Assembly (NCBI GenBank): GCA_903884535.1
Contig: CAISEZ010000048.1
Span: 1 to 61,444 of the forward strand
Direction: 5' to 3'
Length of the DNA: 61,444 nt
DNA from: an uncultured Verrucomicrobia subdivision 3 bacterium
GTDB lineage: Bacteria; Verrucomicrobiota; Verrucomicrobiia; Limisphaerales; UBA11358
This document shows positions 46,211-55,533 of this stretch, piece after piece; position 1 is the stretch's first letter, and each line of letters begins with the position of its first letter. Below the pieces are notes generated by a model, which saw nothing but the letters and a program-made list of their open reading frames with translations, did no database searches and had not been told where the DNA came from. A program made the position numbers and the translations under genes.

Positions 46211-47107
46211 TCACCGCAGTTTGAAGCCGCCTTGAAAAATAATTTCCGCCGCCACGACCACCAGGAACACCACGCCGATCAAGGCGTTCAGGCGAAAGAA
46301 AGCCAGGTTAATCCAGTTCACGCTGCGCCGCCGCGCGATCCAATGTTCCAGCACGAGGCAACCCAAAATGATCAGCCACCCCACGAGATATGCGAGCCGG
46401 AAATGGCAGAGCAGGCCAAAGCCCAGCAGCAATCCGCACATGACCATGTGCGCCAGAAACGCGGCGGCGAGCGCGTTTTGCGGACCCCAAGCCACGACCA
46501 GCGAGCGCAGCCCGTGCGCTTTGTCGAACTCATAATCTTGCAGGGCGTAAATGATGTCGAAGCCGATGAGCCAGAAAATCACGGCGCACGCGAGCAGGCT
46601 CATTTGCAGGATTTCGAGCGGGGAAACATTTCCGCCGCGCACCGCCAGCCAAGCGCCGATGGGCGCCAGCGCCAGCGCGATGCCAAGAAAAACATGCGTG
46701 TAATCCGTGAACCGTTTTGTCAGTGAATAAAAACAGACCATTGCCAGCGCGACGGGCGAAAGATAAAAGCAGAGCGGATTCAGAAAATAGCTGGCCACGA
46801 TCAAACCCGCCGCTGACAAAAGGCAAAGTGTGACGGCGCTGGCCAGGGAGATTTCTCCGGCCGGCAGATGTCGGTTTTTGGTGCGCGGATTGAGCGCGTC
46901 AAATTTGCGGTCCACGATGCGGTTGAAGGCCATGGCGCAGGTTCGCGCGCCGACCATCGCCACCAGAATCAGTCCAAAAGTTTTCCAGCCCGGCCAACCG
47001 CGGTTGTCGCGTGCCGCCACGATCATCGCCGCCAGCGCGAACGGCAGCGCAAAGACGGTGTGCGAGAAACGGACGAAGCTGGCCCACTTTTGAATCGTTG
47101 AAATCAT
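46211..47107 (-). CDS. UbiA-family prenyltransferase
   Basis: The 298-aa integral membrane protein should attach a polyprenyl chain to an aromatic acid in quinone synthesis. The first Asp-rich motif is AMAFNRIVDRKFDALNPRTK (NxxxDxxxD), the second is DIIYALQDYEFDKAHG. There are about nine helices. Together with UbiX two genes upstream it suggests 4-hydroxybenzoate prenylation (UbiA) or the futalosine-pathway MqnP; the latter is likely in this phylum, but I cannot tell from sequence alone. ATG 47107 is preferred over GTG 47116. Confidence 0.9.
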   Translation of the reverse strand: MISTIQKWASFVRFSHTVFALPFALAAMIVAARDNRGWPGWKTFGLILVAMVGARTCAMAFNRIVDRKFDALNPRTKNRHLPAGEISLASAVTLCLLSAAGLIVASYFLNPLCFYLSPVALAMVCFYSLTKRFTDYTHVFLGIALALAPIGAWLAVRGGNVSPLEILQMSLLACAVIFWLIGFDIIYALQDYEFDKAHGLRSLVVAWGPQNALAAAFLAHMVMCGLLLGFGLLCHFRLAYLVGWLIILGCLVLEHWIARRRSVNWINLAFFRLNALIGVVFLVVVAAEIIFQGGFKLR

Positions 47108-47112
47108 ACCAG

Positions 47113-47556
47113 TCACCTTGTGAATTTCTTTGCCGCTGACTCCAGCAGCGCATAAATCGCCGAGTGGCGGTGTCGGGCCCGATCCAATGCGTTCAGATTC
47201 ATCATGCCGCGAATGGTCGGATCGGCGCCCGCTTCGAGCAGCATTTCAATCATGACAAATGAGCCGTCACCGGCAACTTCGTTGAGCGCGGTGTTGCCAA
47301 TCCTTCTGGCGTCATGAGCGTTGACGTCGGCGCCGGCTTCGATCAGCAGCTTTACCGCCTCGACATGCCCGGCCATCGCCGCGCGCATGAGCGGCGTCAG
47401 GCTCAATTCGTCAAAGATATTGATCAATTTCACATGGTCGGTTTGCAGCAGCCGCCTTATTTCATCAAGGTTTCCGTCGGCGGACGCCTGATGCAGTTGG
47501 CCCAGTTCGAAGCGTTCTTCCAGCGATAAATTGTCTGTGAAGCGAATGACCATCAT
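47113..47556 (-). CDS. Ankyrin-repeat protein
   Basis: The 147-aa protein has three to four ankyrin repeats: LTPLMRAAMAGHVEAVKLLI, GADVNAHDARRIGNTALNEV, GADPTIRGMMNLNALDRARH. It has no signal peptide. Its start codon overlaps the ubiX stop (ATGA), and its stop is 5 nt before the UbiA-type start, so it is embedded in the quinone operon. It may be a binding or scaffold protein; no partner is evident. Confidence 0.87.
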   Translation of the reverse strand: MMVIRFTDNLSLEERFELGQLHQASADGNLDEIRRLLQTDHVKLINIFDELSLTPLMRAAMAGHVEAVKLLIEAGADVNAHDARRIGNTALNEVAGDGSFVMIEMLLEAGADPTIRGMMNLNALDRARHRHSAIYALLESAAKKFTR

Positions 47557-48110
47557 TCTTTTTCTTCCGCCCAGCGCGGCGCGAGTTTATTGGGAATGCC
47601 CATGTGGTCGAGCACGCGGGCGACCACCGTGTCCACGATTTGCACTACCGAGTCCGCGCCGGAATAAAAGCTCGGATTTGCCGGCAGGATGATCGCGCCG
47701 GCGAGGAGGAGCAGTTCCATATTTTTGACGTGAATCAAACTGAACGGCGTTTCGCGCGGGACCAAAATCAGTTTCCGCTTTTCCTTGAGCGTCACGTCGG
47801 CGGCGCGCAGCAGCACGTCCTCGCTGTAACCGTGTGCGATGCGACCCATCGTGCCCATGGTGCAGGGGATGACGACCATAACGTCCGGCGGATTCGAGCC
47901 GCTGGCGAACGGCGCGTTCATGCTCTTGAGATTGTGTGTTTGCACGCCCGGTTGCAGTTTCAAGCCGTCCGGCAGTTCCACCGCGATGACCTGCTGGGCG
48001 TAATTGCTCAACACGACGTGGACTTCGTGTTCGCACGGATTCAAATTATCCAGCAACCGCTGCGCGTAAAGCGCGCCGGTGGCTCCGGTGATGGCGACGA
48101 GAATTTTCAA
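47553..48110 (-). CDS. ubiX: Flavin prenyltransferase UbiX
   Basis: The 185-aa flavoprotein joins dimethylallyl phosphate to FMN, giving the prenyl-FMN cofactor of UbiD decarboxylases. It starts MKILVAITGATGALYAQRLL and has VVIPCTMGTMGRIAHGYSED and KLILVPRETPFSLIHVKNME, all diagnostic. UbiD is not in the window. It is the first gene of the ubiX-ankyrin-ubiA-type operon. Confidence 0.94.
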   Translation of the reverse strand: MKILVAITGATGALYAQRLLDNLNPCEHEVHVVLSNYAQQVIAVELPDGLKLQPGVQTHNLKSMNAPFASGSNPPDVMVVIPCTMGTMGRIAHGYSEDVLLRAADVTLKEKRKLILVPRETPFSLIHVKNMELLLLAGAIILPANPSFYSGADSVVQIVDTVVARVLDHMGIPNKLAPRWAEEKE

Positions 48111-48214
48111 AATGCTGCGATGGCTCGCAAAAAAATTATGGCTGAATCTGCCGCCGCAAACAAGTCGCGCGCAAAACAGCTTGAGTCCGCTTCGGCCTTC
48201 CGCACAATTGCCGC

Positions 48215-49330
48215 GTGTTCAAATTTGCGGGAAGCCTCGTTTGCGCCGCGCTGGCTCTTTTTCTGGCCGGCTGCGCCACCACGCCCGATTCCGGCGAAGC
48301 CCTGCCGCCGGACTGGTCCACCAACGGCATACTGGTGAAACCGGTTCTGCCTCCGCGAATCCAGCCGATCCCGCTGGCCGTGAAGACCAATCTACCGGCC
48401 GTCATCCTCCACACGAACCAGCCCGCGACCGCCGTTGCCAAACCGATGCCCATCCTGACGTGGACCTCGCTGGACCGCTGGGCGGCGGAAAATAAAATTG
48501 GCGCGGTGCGGCGGCTGTCGGGCGGGCCGACCACGCGATATTACTTGGATGCCAAAAACGGTTTGCTGGTGCTGGAGATCGGCAGTCGCGAGGCTATCTG
48601 GCATGGCATGCAATTTCATCTCGGTTTCGCGCCGGAGATTATTGATAACCAGGTTTTCGTTCACGGACTTGATCTGCAAAAAAATCTCGTGCCGCTGATG
48701 CTGGGCGAACTGCCCGCGTTTGGCACCAACCGCGTCATCGTCATTGATCCTGGCCACGGTGGCGCGAACGGCGGCACCATCAGCGTGCTGGACAAACGAC
48801 CGGAAAAGGAATTTACGCTCGACTGGGCACGGCGCATCAAGCCGCTGCTGGAGCAGGAAGGCTGGCAGGTATTCCTGACGCGCACCAACGACGTGGACAT
48901 CGCGCTTTCCAACCGCGTGGCGGTGGCCGAGAGCCATCGCGCGGACTTGTTCATTAGTCTGCATTTCAATTCGGTCGCCCCCGATCAAAAACCGGCCGGC
49001 CTCGCCACCTTCTGCCTGACGCCGCCCGGAATGCCTTCGACCATCACGCGCGGCTACCCGGATTACCTGTTCCAAAACTTTCCCAACAACAATTTTGACG
49101 TGCAGAATTTGCAGGTTGCCGCGCGCCTGCACCACTCCTTGCTGCATGTGACGGGCATGGAAGATCGCGGCGTGGGTCGGGCGCGTTTCGTCGGCGTCCT
49201 GCGCGGCCAGCGGCGGCCGGCGGTGCTCATCGAGGCGGGCTTTTTATCCAACCCGGCGGAAGCCAGGAAAATTGAAAATCCAGACTTCCGGCAGAAACTG
49301 GCGGAAGGCGTGGCGAATGCGTTGAAATGA
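48215..49330 (+). CDS. N-acetylmuramoyl-L-alanine amidase lipoprotein
   Basis: The 371-aa protein starts at GTG 48215 with a lipoprotein signal (VCAALALFLAGCATT; lipobox LAGC). From about residue 170 it has an Amidase_3 domain: VIVIDPGHGGANGGT, with the Zn-binding His, then FLTRTNDVDIALSNRVAVAE, FISLHFNSVAPD, and VLIEAGFLSNPAEARKI with the catalytic Glu. It should cut the stem peptide from muramic acid in peptidoglycan. The N-terminal 150 residues resemble no domain I can name. It overlaps the next gene by 4 bp (ATGA). Confidence 0.92.
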   Translation: MFKFAGSLVCAALALFLAGCATTPDSGEALPPDWSTNGILVKPVLPPRIQPIPLAVKTNLPAVILHTNQPATAVAKPMPILTWTSLDRWAAENKIGAVRRLSGGPTTRYYLDAKNGLLVLEIGSREAIWHGMQFHLGFAPEIIDNQVFVHGLDLQKNLVPLMLGELPAFGTNRVIVIDPGHGGANGGTISVLDKRPEKEFTLDWARRIKPLLEQEGWQVFLTRTNDVDIALSNRVAVAESHRADLFISLHFNSVAPDQKPAGLATFCLTPPGMPSTITRGYPDYLFQNFPNNNFDVQNLQVAARLHHSLLHVTGMEDRGVGRARFVGVLRGQRRPAVLIEAGFLSNPAEARKIENPDFRQKLAEGVANALK

Positions 49331-50286
49331 AAAAACAAAAAATTATCCTGGTGACGGGCGGCGCGGGCTTCATCGGCGCGCACTTGGTCGAGCGGTTGCT
49401 GCATGATGGCAAAAGCGTTGTCGTCATTGACGATTTTTCGACCGGCAGCCTGGAAAACCTCCGGGCGGTGGCAAAGCATCCGCGTTTGAAAATTGTCCGC
49501 GCCAAGATTTCCGAATGCAAGGAACTGCCGAAACTCGCGGCAACGGCGGAATTTATTTTTCACCTCGCTGCAACGGTCGGCGTGGAACTGGTGGTCAAAT
49601 CCGCGTTGCATGTTTTGGAAGCGAGCTTCAATGAGACGCAAGTATTGCTACGCGCCGCCGCGAAAAATTCTACGCCGCTGTTGCTGACCTCGACGTCGGA
49701 AGTCTATGGCAAAAGCGCCAAACCGGAATTCAGCGAGGACGATGACCTGCTCATCGGGCCGCCCGGCCAGTCGCGCTGGAGCTACGCCTGCTCGAAGCTC
49801 ACGGATGAATTTCTGGCGCTCGCCTATGCCCGCGAAAAAAATCTGCCGGTGATCATCGCGCGGCTCTTCAACACCGTCGGCCCGCGCCAGACCGGGCGTT
49901 ATGGCATGGTGCTGCCGCGATTCATCGCGGCGGCCAAGAAAAATGAGCCGCTGAAAGTTTTTGGTGACGGCAAGCAAACCCGCTGCTTCGGCTTCGTCCA
50001 TGATGTCGTGGAAGCGCTAGTGCGGTTGCAACAATGCGAAAAAGCGCGCGGTGAAATTTTCAACATTGGCGGCACCGAGGAAGTGTCCATGCACGAACTC
50101 GCCAAGCTGGTGGTGAAAACGCTAGGCTCAAAATCCAAGCTTGAACTGATTCCTTACGACCAAGCCTACGCGCCCGGTTTCGACGACATGCGCCGCCGCA
50201 AACCGCTGGTGAAAAAACTGGAACGGTTCGTAAAGTTCCATCCGCGCACCTCGCTGCGCGACATCATCCGATTGACCGCGGCGTGA
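49327..50286 (+). CDS. NAD-dependent sugar epimerase/dehydratase
   Basis: The 319-aa extended SDR starts KKQKIILVTGGAGFIGAHLV (TGGAGFIG loop), has DDFSTGSLENL, LTSTSEVYGKS, and the catalytic WSYACSKLTDEF (Tyr-x3-Lys), with NTVGPRQTGRYGMVLPRFI. This is closest to UDP-glucuronate decarboxylase or UDP-glucose 4-epimerase-like enzymes. The substrate is unknown. It is translationally coupled to the amidase gene. Confidence 0.9.
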   Translation: MKKQKIILVTGGAGFIGAHLVERLLHDGKSVVVIDDFSTGSLENLRAVAKHPRLKIVRAKISECKELPKLAATAEFIFHLAATVGVELVVKSALHVLEASFNETQVLLRAAAKNSTPLLLTSTSEVYGKSAKPEFSEDDDLLIGPPGQSRWSYACSKLTDEFLALAYAREKNLPVIIARLFNTVGPRQTGRYGMVLPRFIAAAKKNEPLKVFGDGKQTRCFGFVHDVVEALVRLQQCEKARGEIFNIGGTEEVSMHELAKLVVKTLGSKSKLELIPYDQAYAPGFDDMRRRKPLVKKLERFVKFHPRTSLRDIIRLTAA

Positions 50287-50316
50287 ACCACCACGGCACC
50301 GTTAGCCGGTGAAAAC

Positions 50317-52671
50317 TTATTCCCTCGGCTTGATTTGAACCGGGCCGTTCGTGGCAGCCGAGAAGTTTTCTTTTTCAATAGGTGATACCATCGCGCTGCC
50401 AACATTTGAGTGCGGAACAAACTCTGTCCACGGCGATTGGCTTTGTTGTAGGCGCATGATTTCTGGCGGCAACCCCAGGATATTGATCCAATCCGAAACG
50501 GCAAACGGATCGGCCTTCATCCATAACTGCGCCATTATTTTGCTGCGCCAGTTTCCTTTCGGAAGTGATTCAGCCAGTGTCAGGGCTTCGGGAATATCCG
50601 TTTTCGCAAGTTCGTCAATAATGGTTTCCAGCGTTTTGTTTTTGGATTCAGAATCCGGCTGGGTTTGCAGCCAGTGGAAAACTTTGTCCAAGGCGCGTTG
50701 CCGGGAATCAGCGTCAGGTAACTGGCGAACCCAGTTGTATGCTGCCTGCAAATCGGTCTTCATCCAGTTGTCCAGCACGGCGAGTTGAAAGTAGCTGCTG
50801 AAATCAATCAAGCCCTCGTCGTTTACAATTTTACCCACAATGGCGCTGGCATTGGTCATGGCGGATACGGGATTTATCCAGCCCAGCCGCACCAGAAGCC
50901 ACTTCTGAAAATGGCTGCGCTCCTCATCGTTCACAATGACCGAGGCCGCCTGCAACGCTTCGGGAATTTCCGCGCGCGGAATCCCGGCGGCCAGTTGATT
51001 GAGACTGCGCCGCCGATTTTCATCCGCCGCCGCTCCGCCGATATTCTGCAGCATGGGCTGAATCTGATCTTTGTCCAATCCGCCGGAAGCCGGATCGAAA
51101 TTCCCCACCTTTTCGGCATCAGCCTTGGCCAATGCTTGGCTCGCGACCTTGCGTTGCCGCATGGCAAAATTAGTGGCCATGCCGGCGGCCAGTAAGCCCA
51201 GCACCGCCAGCAGCGCAAAAATTTTGGCAAGCCGGCGAGCCGTCCGGCCTTGATTTTGTAAGGTCTGAACTTGATCGTGGGCCGCTTGAATTTGGCTGCG
51301 CACGTCTCGGGTCTGATTTTGGATTTCCTGGACTTGGTGTTGCGCTTCGCGAGTCTGATTCTGCGTCTCCAAGACCTGCGATTGAGCCGCGCGCACTTGA
51401 TTGCGGGCTTCTTCCAGTTGATTTTGAGCGGTCCGGGCCTGGTTCTGTAATTCCTGAATCTGGCGTTGCGCCTCCAAGAATCTTTTATGGGCATCCTCAG
51501 CTTGCAACCGAATTTCTTCGAGTTGCTTTTGAGTGTCCTGCGCCTGGTTCCGCGCTTCCAGGACTTTGTCTGATGTTTCCTGGATCTGTTGCGGAGCTTC
51601 TGGGTGCGAATTTTGCAATTCCAGAACTTGGTTCTGCGCCTCGCGGGCCAGATTGCGAGTCTCCTCGAGTTGATTCCGGGCTTCCCGCGCTTGATTCTCC
51701 GCAGCCAGAACTTTGCTTTCGGCAGCGACCGTCCGTTGGCGGGCTTCTTCCAATTGGTTTTGCGAGTCCCGGACTTTTTCTTGAAATTCCAGAAGTTGCT
51801 TTTGAGTTTCGCGAACCTGCTGCTGCGCTGCTTGGGCCTGGCTTTGCGCTTCCTGGATCTGGCCCTGGACGTCGCGCGGCAGGTTTTGCAATTCCAGAGC
51901 CTTTTGCTGTGCCTCGCGGATTTGACGCTGGGCTTCCTCGACTTGATTTTGCGCTTCCCGGATTTGGTGTTGGGCTTCGGCAAAGTCAAAGAAGTGGCGT
52001 CTTTGTTCACGCCACCATAATCCATTGAAGCCGACGCCGATCAGCAACGCGATCAGTTGGATTTTGGCCATCTCTAAATCGGCTTCGGCGTTGCGGTGAT
52101 CGCTGGCCAGAATTTCCCGTTTCTCCGCGCCGTGCCGGGCGTCCACAAAAATGAATTTGCTTGCCCGCCGCGCGATGTCCAGCGTTCCATCCAGCCGCAC
52201 CGGGTGACGCAGCGCGGGCACAAAACATTCTGCTTCCGGTGAATTGCCCGGCGTGTGGCCATGGCTGACATTGGGTTCCCCGGCCACCACAATGGGCAAA
52301 ATATATTTGCCGCGCCCGAGTTGCTTGAAATAGCTCACGGCCTCATTCACCCGGTGGCTTTGGGCGGAACGGGGCGAACAGATCACAATCAGACAAAGGG
52401 ATTGCTCCAATGCCTTGCGGGTCCCCGCGCTCAGGCTGGCATCCGCGTCCGGCTCATCCCGGTAAAGGGGATGGATGCGTTCCGGAATCAGTTCGCCACG
52501 CCCATTGACCTGGCCGATGAATTCCGCCGGAATGGAAAACGTCTTCAGCGCGTCGTGCAGCCAATTGCCCCAACACCGGTGGCTCACCGCCAGTTTGTCT
52601 GGGCGTTGCTCGCCATTGTCCTGGTGACTATAACTCAGGAACGCCCAATATTTATTTTCGGTGTCGGTCAT
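50317..52671 (-). CDS. TIR-domain protein with long coiled coil and membrane segments
   Basis: The 784-aa protein starts with a TIR-like domain (residues about 7-175: YWAFLSYSHQD, SLCLIVICSPRSAQS, then RVNEAVSYF with Glu110 at the place of the TIR NADase glutamate). A membrane helix follows (IQLIALLIGVGFNGLWW, about 205-220), then about 250 residues of regular coiled coil built on EAQNQV-type heptads (231-478), a second membrane helix (IFALLAVLGLLAAGMA, about 484-500), and a helical C-terminal domain. This looks like a membrane-held sensor-effector. It lies 350 bp downstream of a restriction-modification gene on the same strand, so an antiviral role is possible but unproven. Confidence 0.82.
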   Translation of the reverse strand: MTDTENKYWAFLSYSHQDNGEQRPDKLAVSHRCWGNWLHDALKTFSIPAEFIGQVNGRGELIPERIHPLYRDEPDADASLSAGTRKALEQSLCLIVICSPRSAQSHRVNEAVSYFKQLGRGKYILPIVVAGEPNVSHGHTPGNSPEAECFVPALRHPVRLDGTLDIARRASKFIFVDARHGAEKREILASDHRNAEADLEMAKIQLIALLIGVGFNGLWWREQRRHFFDFAEAQHQIREAQNQVEEAQRQIREAQQKALELQNLPRDVQGQIQEAQSQAQAAQQQVRETQKQLLEFQEKVRDSQNQLEEARQRTVAAESKVLAAENQAREARNQLEETRNLAREAQNQVLELQNSHPEAPQQIQETSDKVLEARNQAQDTQKQLEEIRLQAEDAHKRFLEAQRQIQELQNQARTAQNQLEEARNQVRAAQSQVLETQNQTREAQHQVQEIQNQTRDVRSQIQAAHDQVQTLQNQGRTARRLAKIFALLAVLGLLAAGMATNFAMRQRKVASQALAKADAEKVGNFDPASGGLDKDQIQPMLQNIGGAAADENRRRSLNQLAAGIPRAEIPEALQAASVIVNDEERSHFQKWLLVRLGWINPVSAMTNASAIVGKIVNDEGLIDFSSYFQLAVLDNWMKTDLQAAYNWVRQLPDADSRQRALDKVFHWLQTQPDSESKNKTLETIIDELAKTDIPEALTLAESLPKGNWRSKIMAQLWMKADPFAVSDWINILGLPPEIMRLQQSQSPWTEFVPHSNVGSAMVSPIEKENFSAATNGPVQIKPRE
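51238..51981 (-). repeat. Coding heptad repeats (about 21-bp period) in the TIR protein gene
   Basis: This stretch encodes more than thirty successive seven-residue units of the form (E/A)AQ(N/R)Q(V/L)x. Most units are similar at the DNA level, so copy number could change by slippage without a frame shift. Confidence 0.8.
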
Positions 52672-53023
52672 AAGGACGCGCTTGCTTTCACTGTGGAAAA
52701 TTTTGGGAGCCTTGAATTAAAAGTGTTCCATGCCATCGGTCGCTTTCCTGAAGCGGAACGCGGATGTGTGCCCTGGCCGCCGGGCGGCGTCCAGCAAAAC
52801 GCCGATGCCTCCGCCCAGCCCGAACGCCGGCCATTGGCTGGCGCGACGAATTTCATTGTTGCGATTGATTTGGTCATGCGCAGCGGAACAGAATAGGTCC
52901 TTTGCGCGGAAGATTCAATTCTCCGCCGAAGATTTTATACGCCTGTCAACGCGGGGCGCGGAGGCCGTAAGGCTGGTTGCGTCACCCGACTGCAATCCGC
53001 AGGACACCCTGCTGGCTTCATCG
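52672..53023. other. Gene-free spacer between the restriction-modification and TIR genes
   Basis: Reading frames here are short and look like chance shadows. No terminator, tRNA or clear promoter is visible. Base composition is like the surroundings. It may be the remains of a lost gene or hold the TIR gene promoter. Confidence 0.4.
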
Positions 53024-55483
53024 TCATGCGGTCGAAATAATTCCCAGCGCCACGGCTTCTTTGGCGATCGCCTCGCCGATGGGGCGTTTCAACGCGTCAA
53101 TCTGCGCCAGACGCTCCCGTTCCAAACCCGCCTCCACCAGGCATCGTTTGATTTGCCACCAGCCCGCGTCCCAGTGTTCAACTTTGCAAGCCGCCGTCGG
53201 CAGGTCTTTGAAATGCTCGAAAAACGATTGGTAAATCTCCCGCGCCACCGCCAGCAACGCCTCGCACGGCGAATCCAGTTTCTGCGCGGCCAGCCAGTTG
53301 GCCATGAAACGATCTTCTCCGTCCTGTTTCAGCGACCGGGCGATGTCGGAATCGGAGATTTTACACAGCTTGATTGTAGCAGTCTTGAACGGGAAAAAGT
53401 GGTTGACGATTTGATACGTCTCGCCTTTGTAAGCGACATTTCGCAGCGACGCCGTTTGGTTCGAGTCCGTGAACAAACTCCACACGACACACTGCCGAAT
53501 GAAAGCGATGCCGGGCTTGGATGCCGGCATCAAAAATTGGTCGCGATCGTTGAGCCACGTCTTTCTCACATTTTTCCGAACGGCGTGAACGACCATCGCC
53601 TTGTCGAAATTCTCCGGCACGACCGACAATGCGCCCGCGCTGACATACGGGCCGGAAAGCAGCGCGACGTTGTTGTGGTGTTGCACATCATTGCCATTGC
53701 ACATCAATGAAGCCAAAAAACCATTGGCAATCCGATCACGGACATCGGCGTTGTTGCCCTTGACGGTGATCGCCCCGCCAAGTGGTGGGAAAATTTCGGT
53801 GGCCGGCACGCGGTCAATCCACTTGCTCAAAAACCGGTCGCGGTGCTCGGACACAAACCGCTTGCGGCCGATTTTGCTGGTGTCATCGTCCAGCACCGTG
53901 ACTTCCAATTTCTGGTCTTCGAGATTCTTTTGTTTGGCCAAATCCCACACGAAAAACCCTACGGGAAACGGATTTGCCGCCTGCGTGCCGGAAAAGTTCG
54001 CCGACGAAAATACAAAGCCGTTCTCGAAAGTGAACTGGAAAACTTGGTCGCGGAATTTCTGGTCGTTGTTCGAGTTGACGTATTTCAACGTGGAGAAAAG
54101 TCCGAGATGCGCTTCCTTGCCGGCAAATTCCTTGCGGATGCGGAAGAGAAACTGCGCGAACAATTCACGCGAAACTTCGCCCAAGTCCGCCCGGTGCATG
54201 AGCGGCCGGATTTTTGTGTCGCTCACGCTTTTCTTGCTTTCGCCGGAATAGCCGGCTTTTTGCGACGTGGCGAACGGCGGATTGATAAAGATGATCCACT
54301 TGATATTGGGATCGTAAAGATCGCGCAGCAGATTTGCCGGCCGCTTGCTGACGCGGTCGAAAAGCGACTGGTCGTCGAACACGGTTTCCACGTCGTCGTT
54401 CAGGTAGTCGTATTGAAAAACCGTTGCGCCGGGAAAAACCCGTTTGCAGTGCTGCACGTCTTCGGGTGCCAGCGTCGAGAGGTAGATGCTTTGGTAGGCG
54501 TCCGCCGGCAGAAACCACTCCAGATTTCCCGTGCCGGCGGCCATGTCCCACAGCCGGTAATTTTTCGTCCACCACTTCGGGCCGATGACCTTTTCGAGAT
54601 AGCTGTGTGCCTTGCGCGCAAACGCCACGGGCGTGAAAAACTCGCCGGTGAAACGGCGGATCGGATCGTCGGTCAACCGGTCCACCTTCGCCAGAATGTT
54701 GCGGATCGCGACGGTGTCGGTGACTTTTTCATAGTTCGACCAGAACCATTCGTATTCCTTGGGCAGGATTTTCTTCGCGCGGTTTTCGTCCGGGCCAATG
54801 TGAAACACGACCTTGTTTTCCGACCGGTCGTAGCTGGAACCGTCCGGGCGAATGTCGCACAAAAAATAGCGCGACGACTTGGTGCCGTTGCGGACGGCGT
54901 CGCCGAAACATTTGTTCCAGTAATCAAAAACCGCCTCGAAGTTTTCCTCGGTGATCAGTTTCTTGACGCGGAAATCCAGCGTGAGCTGCTCCGCGCGATG
55001 CGCCGCGAGGTGCTGGCTGAACAAGGCGTATTCGGCTTCGTCGAGGACGTTGAAAACCTTGATGGCTTCCGTGCCCGCAAACGCCGCGAGGTCGGCCACC
55101 AGTTTTTCGTCCGGCTGGCTGGGTGCCAGTTCCCAGTCGTATTTGCCCTCGTTGTCGTAAAATTTCTGCCACGTTTTGGTTTCGGTGAAAAACGCGTGCT
55201 GGCCGTCCGCGATGCAAACCACCGGCGGGACGATTTTGTCCGCGTAACCGAGCCGCAACCGCCGGACGTAATACAGCACCTGCGCCAGCACGGCGGCGCG
55301 GGAATTCCGCTTTTGCAAACTGCGGGAGAACTTGAATTCAAAAAAGATTTCCGGCGAATAAAGGTCGTGATGAAACTCCGTGTCATAATCCAAACCGAAA
55401 TGGCCGGCATAGGCGTGTTTGACTTCCTCCTCGGTCTTGGCCTTGAGCAGCGCCTTGCAGAAACTGGAAAAGTTTTTAGCCAT
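53024..55483 (-). CDS. Type IIG-like restriction endonuclease/DNA methyltransferase
   Basis: The 819-aa protein joins nuclease and methylase in one chain. Near the N-terminus, HHDLYSPEIFFEFKFS (Asp40 ... Glu49-x-Lys51) fits a PD-(D/E)xK core. The methylase part begins with FTGEFFTPVAFARKA (residues about 278-292), followed by SAM motif I DMAAGTGN (313-320) and motif IV NPPF (401-404), typical of N6-adenine enzymes. The rest should include the target-recognition domain. No separate specificity subunit is nearby. Type IIG enzymes cut unmodified DNA and protect host DNA. The TIR protein gene follows on the same strand. Confidence 0.85.
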   Translation of the reverse strand: MAKNFSSFCKALLKAKTEEEVKHAYAGHFGLDYDTEFHHDLYSPEIFFEFKFSRSLQKRNSRAAVLAQVLYYVRRLRLGYADKIVPPVVCIADGQHAFFTETKTWQKFYDNEGKYDWELAPSQPDEKLVADLAAFAGTEAIKVFNVLDEAEYALFSQHLAAHRAEQLTLDFRVKKLITEENFEAVFDYWNKCFGDAVRNGTKSSRYFLCDIRPDGSSYDRSENKVVFHIGPDENRAKKILPKEYEWFWSNYEKVTDTVAIRNILAKVDRLTDDPIRRFTGEFFTPVAFARKAHSYLEKVIGPKWWTKNYRLWDMAAGTGNLEWFLPADAYQSIYLSTLAPEDVQHCKRVFPGATVFQYDYLNDDVETVFDDQSLFDRVSKRPANLLRDLYDPNIKWIIFINPPFATSQKAGYSGESKKSVSDTKIRPLMHRADLGEVSRELFAQFLFRIRKEFAGKEAHLGLFSTLKYVNSNNDQKFRDQVFQFTFENGFVFSSANFSGTQAANPFPVGFFVWDLAKQKNLEDQKLEVTVLDDDTSKIGRKRFVSEHRDRFLSKWIDRVPATEIFPPLGGAITVKGNNADVRDRIANGFLASLMCNGNDVQHHNNVALLSGPYVSAGALSVVPENFDKAMVVHAVRKNVRKTWLNDRDQFLMPASKPGIAFIRQCVVWSLFTDSNQTASLRNVAYKGETYQIVNHFFPFKTATIKLCKISDSDIARSLKQDGEDRFMANWLAAQKLDSPCEALLAVAREIYQSFFEHFKDLPTAACKVEHWDAGWWQIKRCLVEAGLERERLAQIDALKRPIGEAIAKEAVALGIISTA

Positions 55484-55533
55484 TTAATCGCGGCTTGGTT
55501 TAGCAGGCCGCACCACAAAGCGCGAGCGGGAAG

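Noticed and set aside
52672..53023. A 69-codon minus-strand frame (52668-52877) as a small gene
   Set aside because: Its composition resembles non-coding translation, it ends in the TIR gene start, and it has no ribosome site or recognisable motif.
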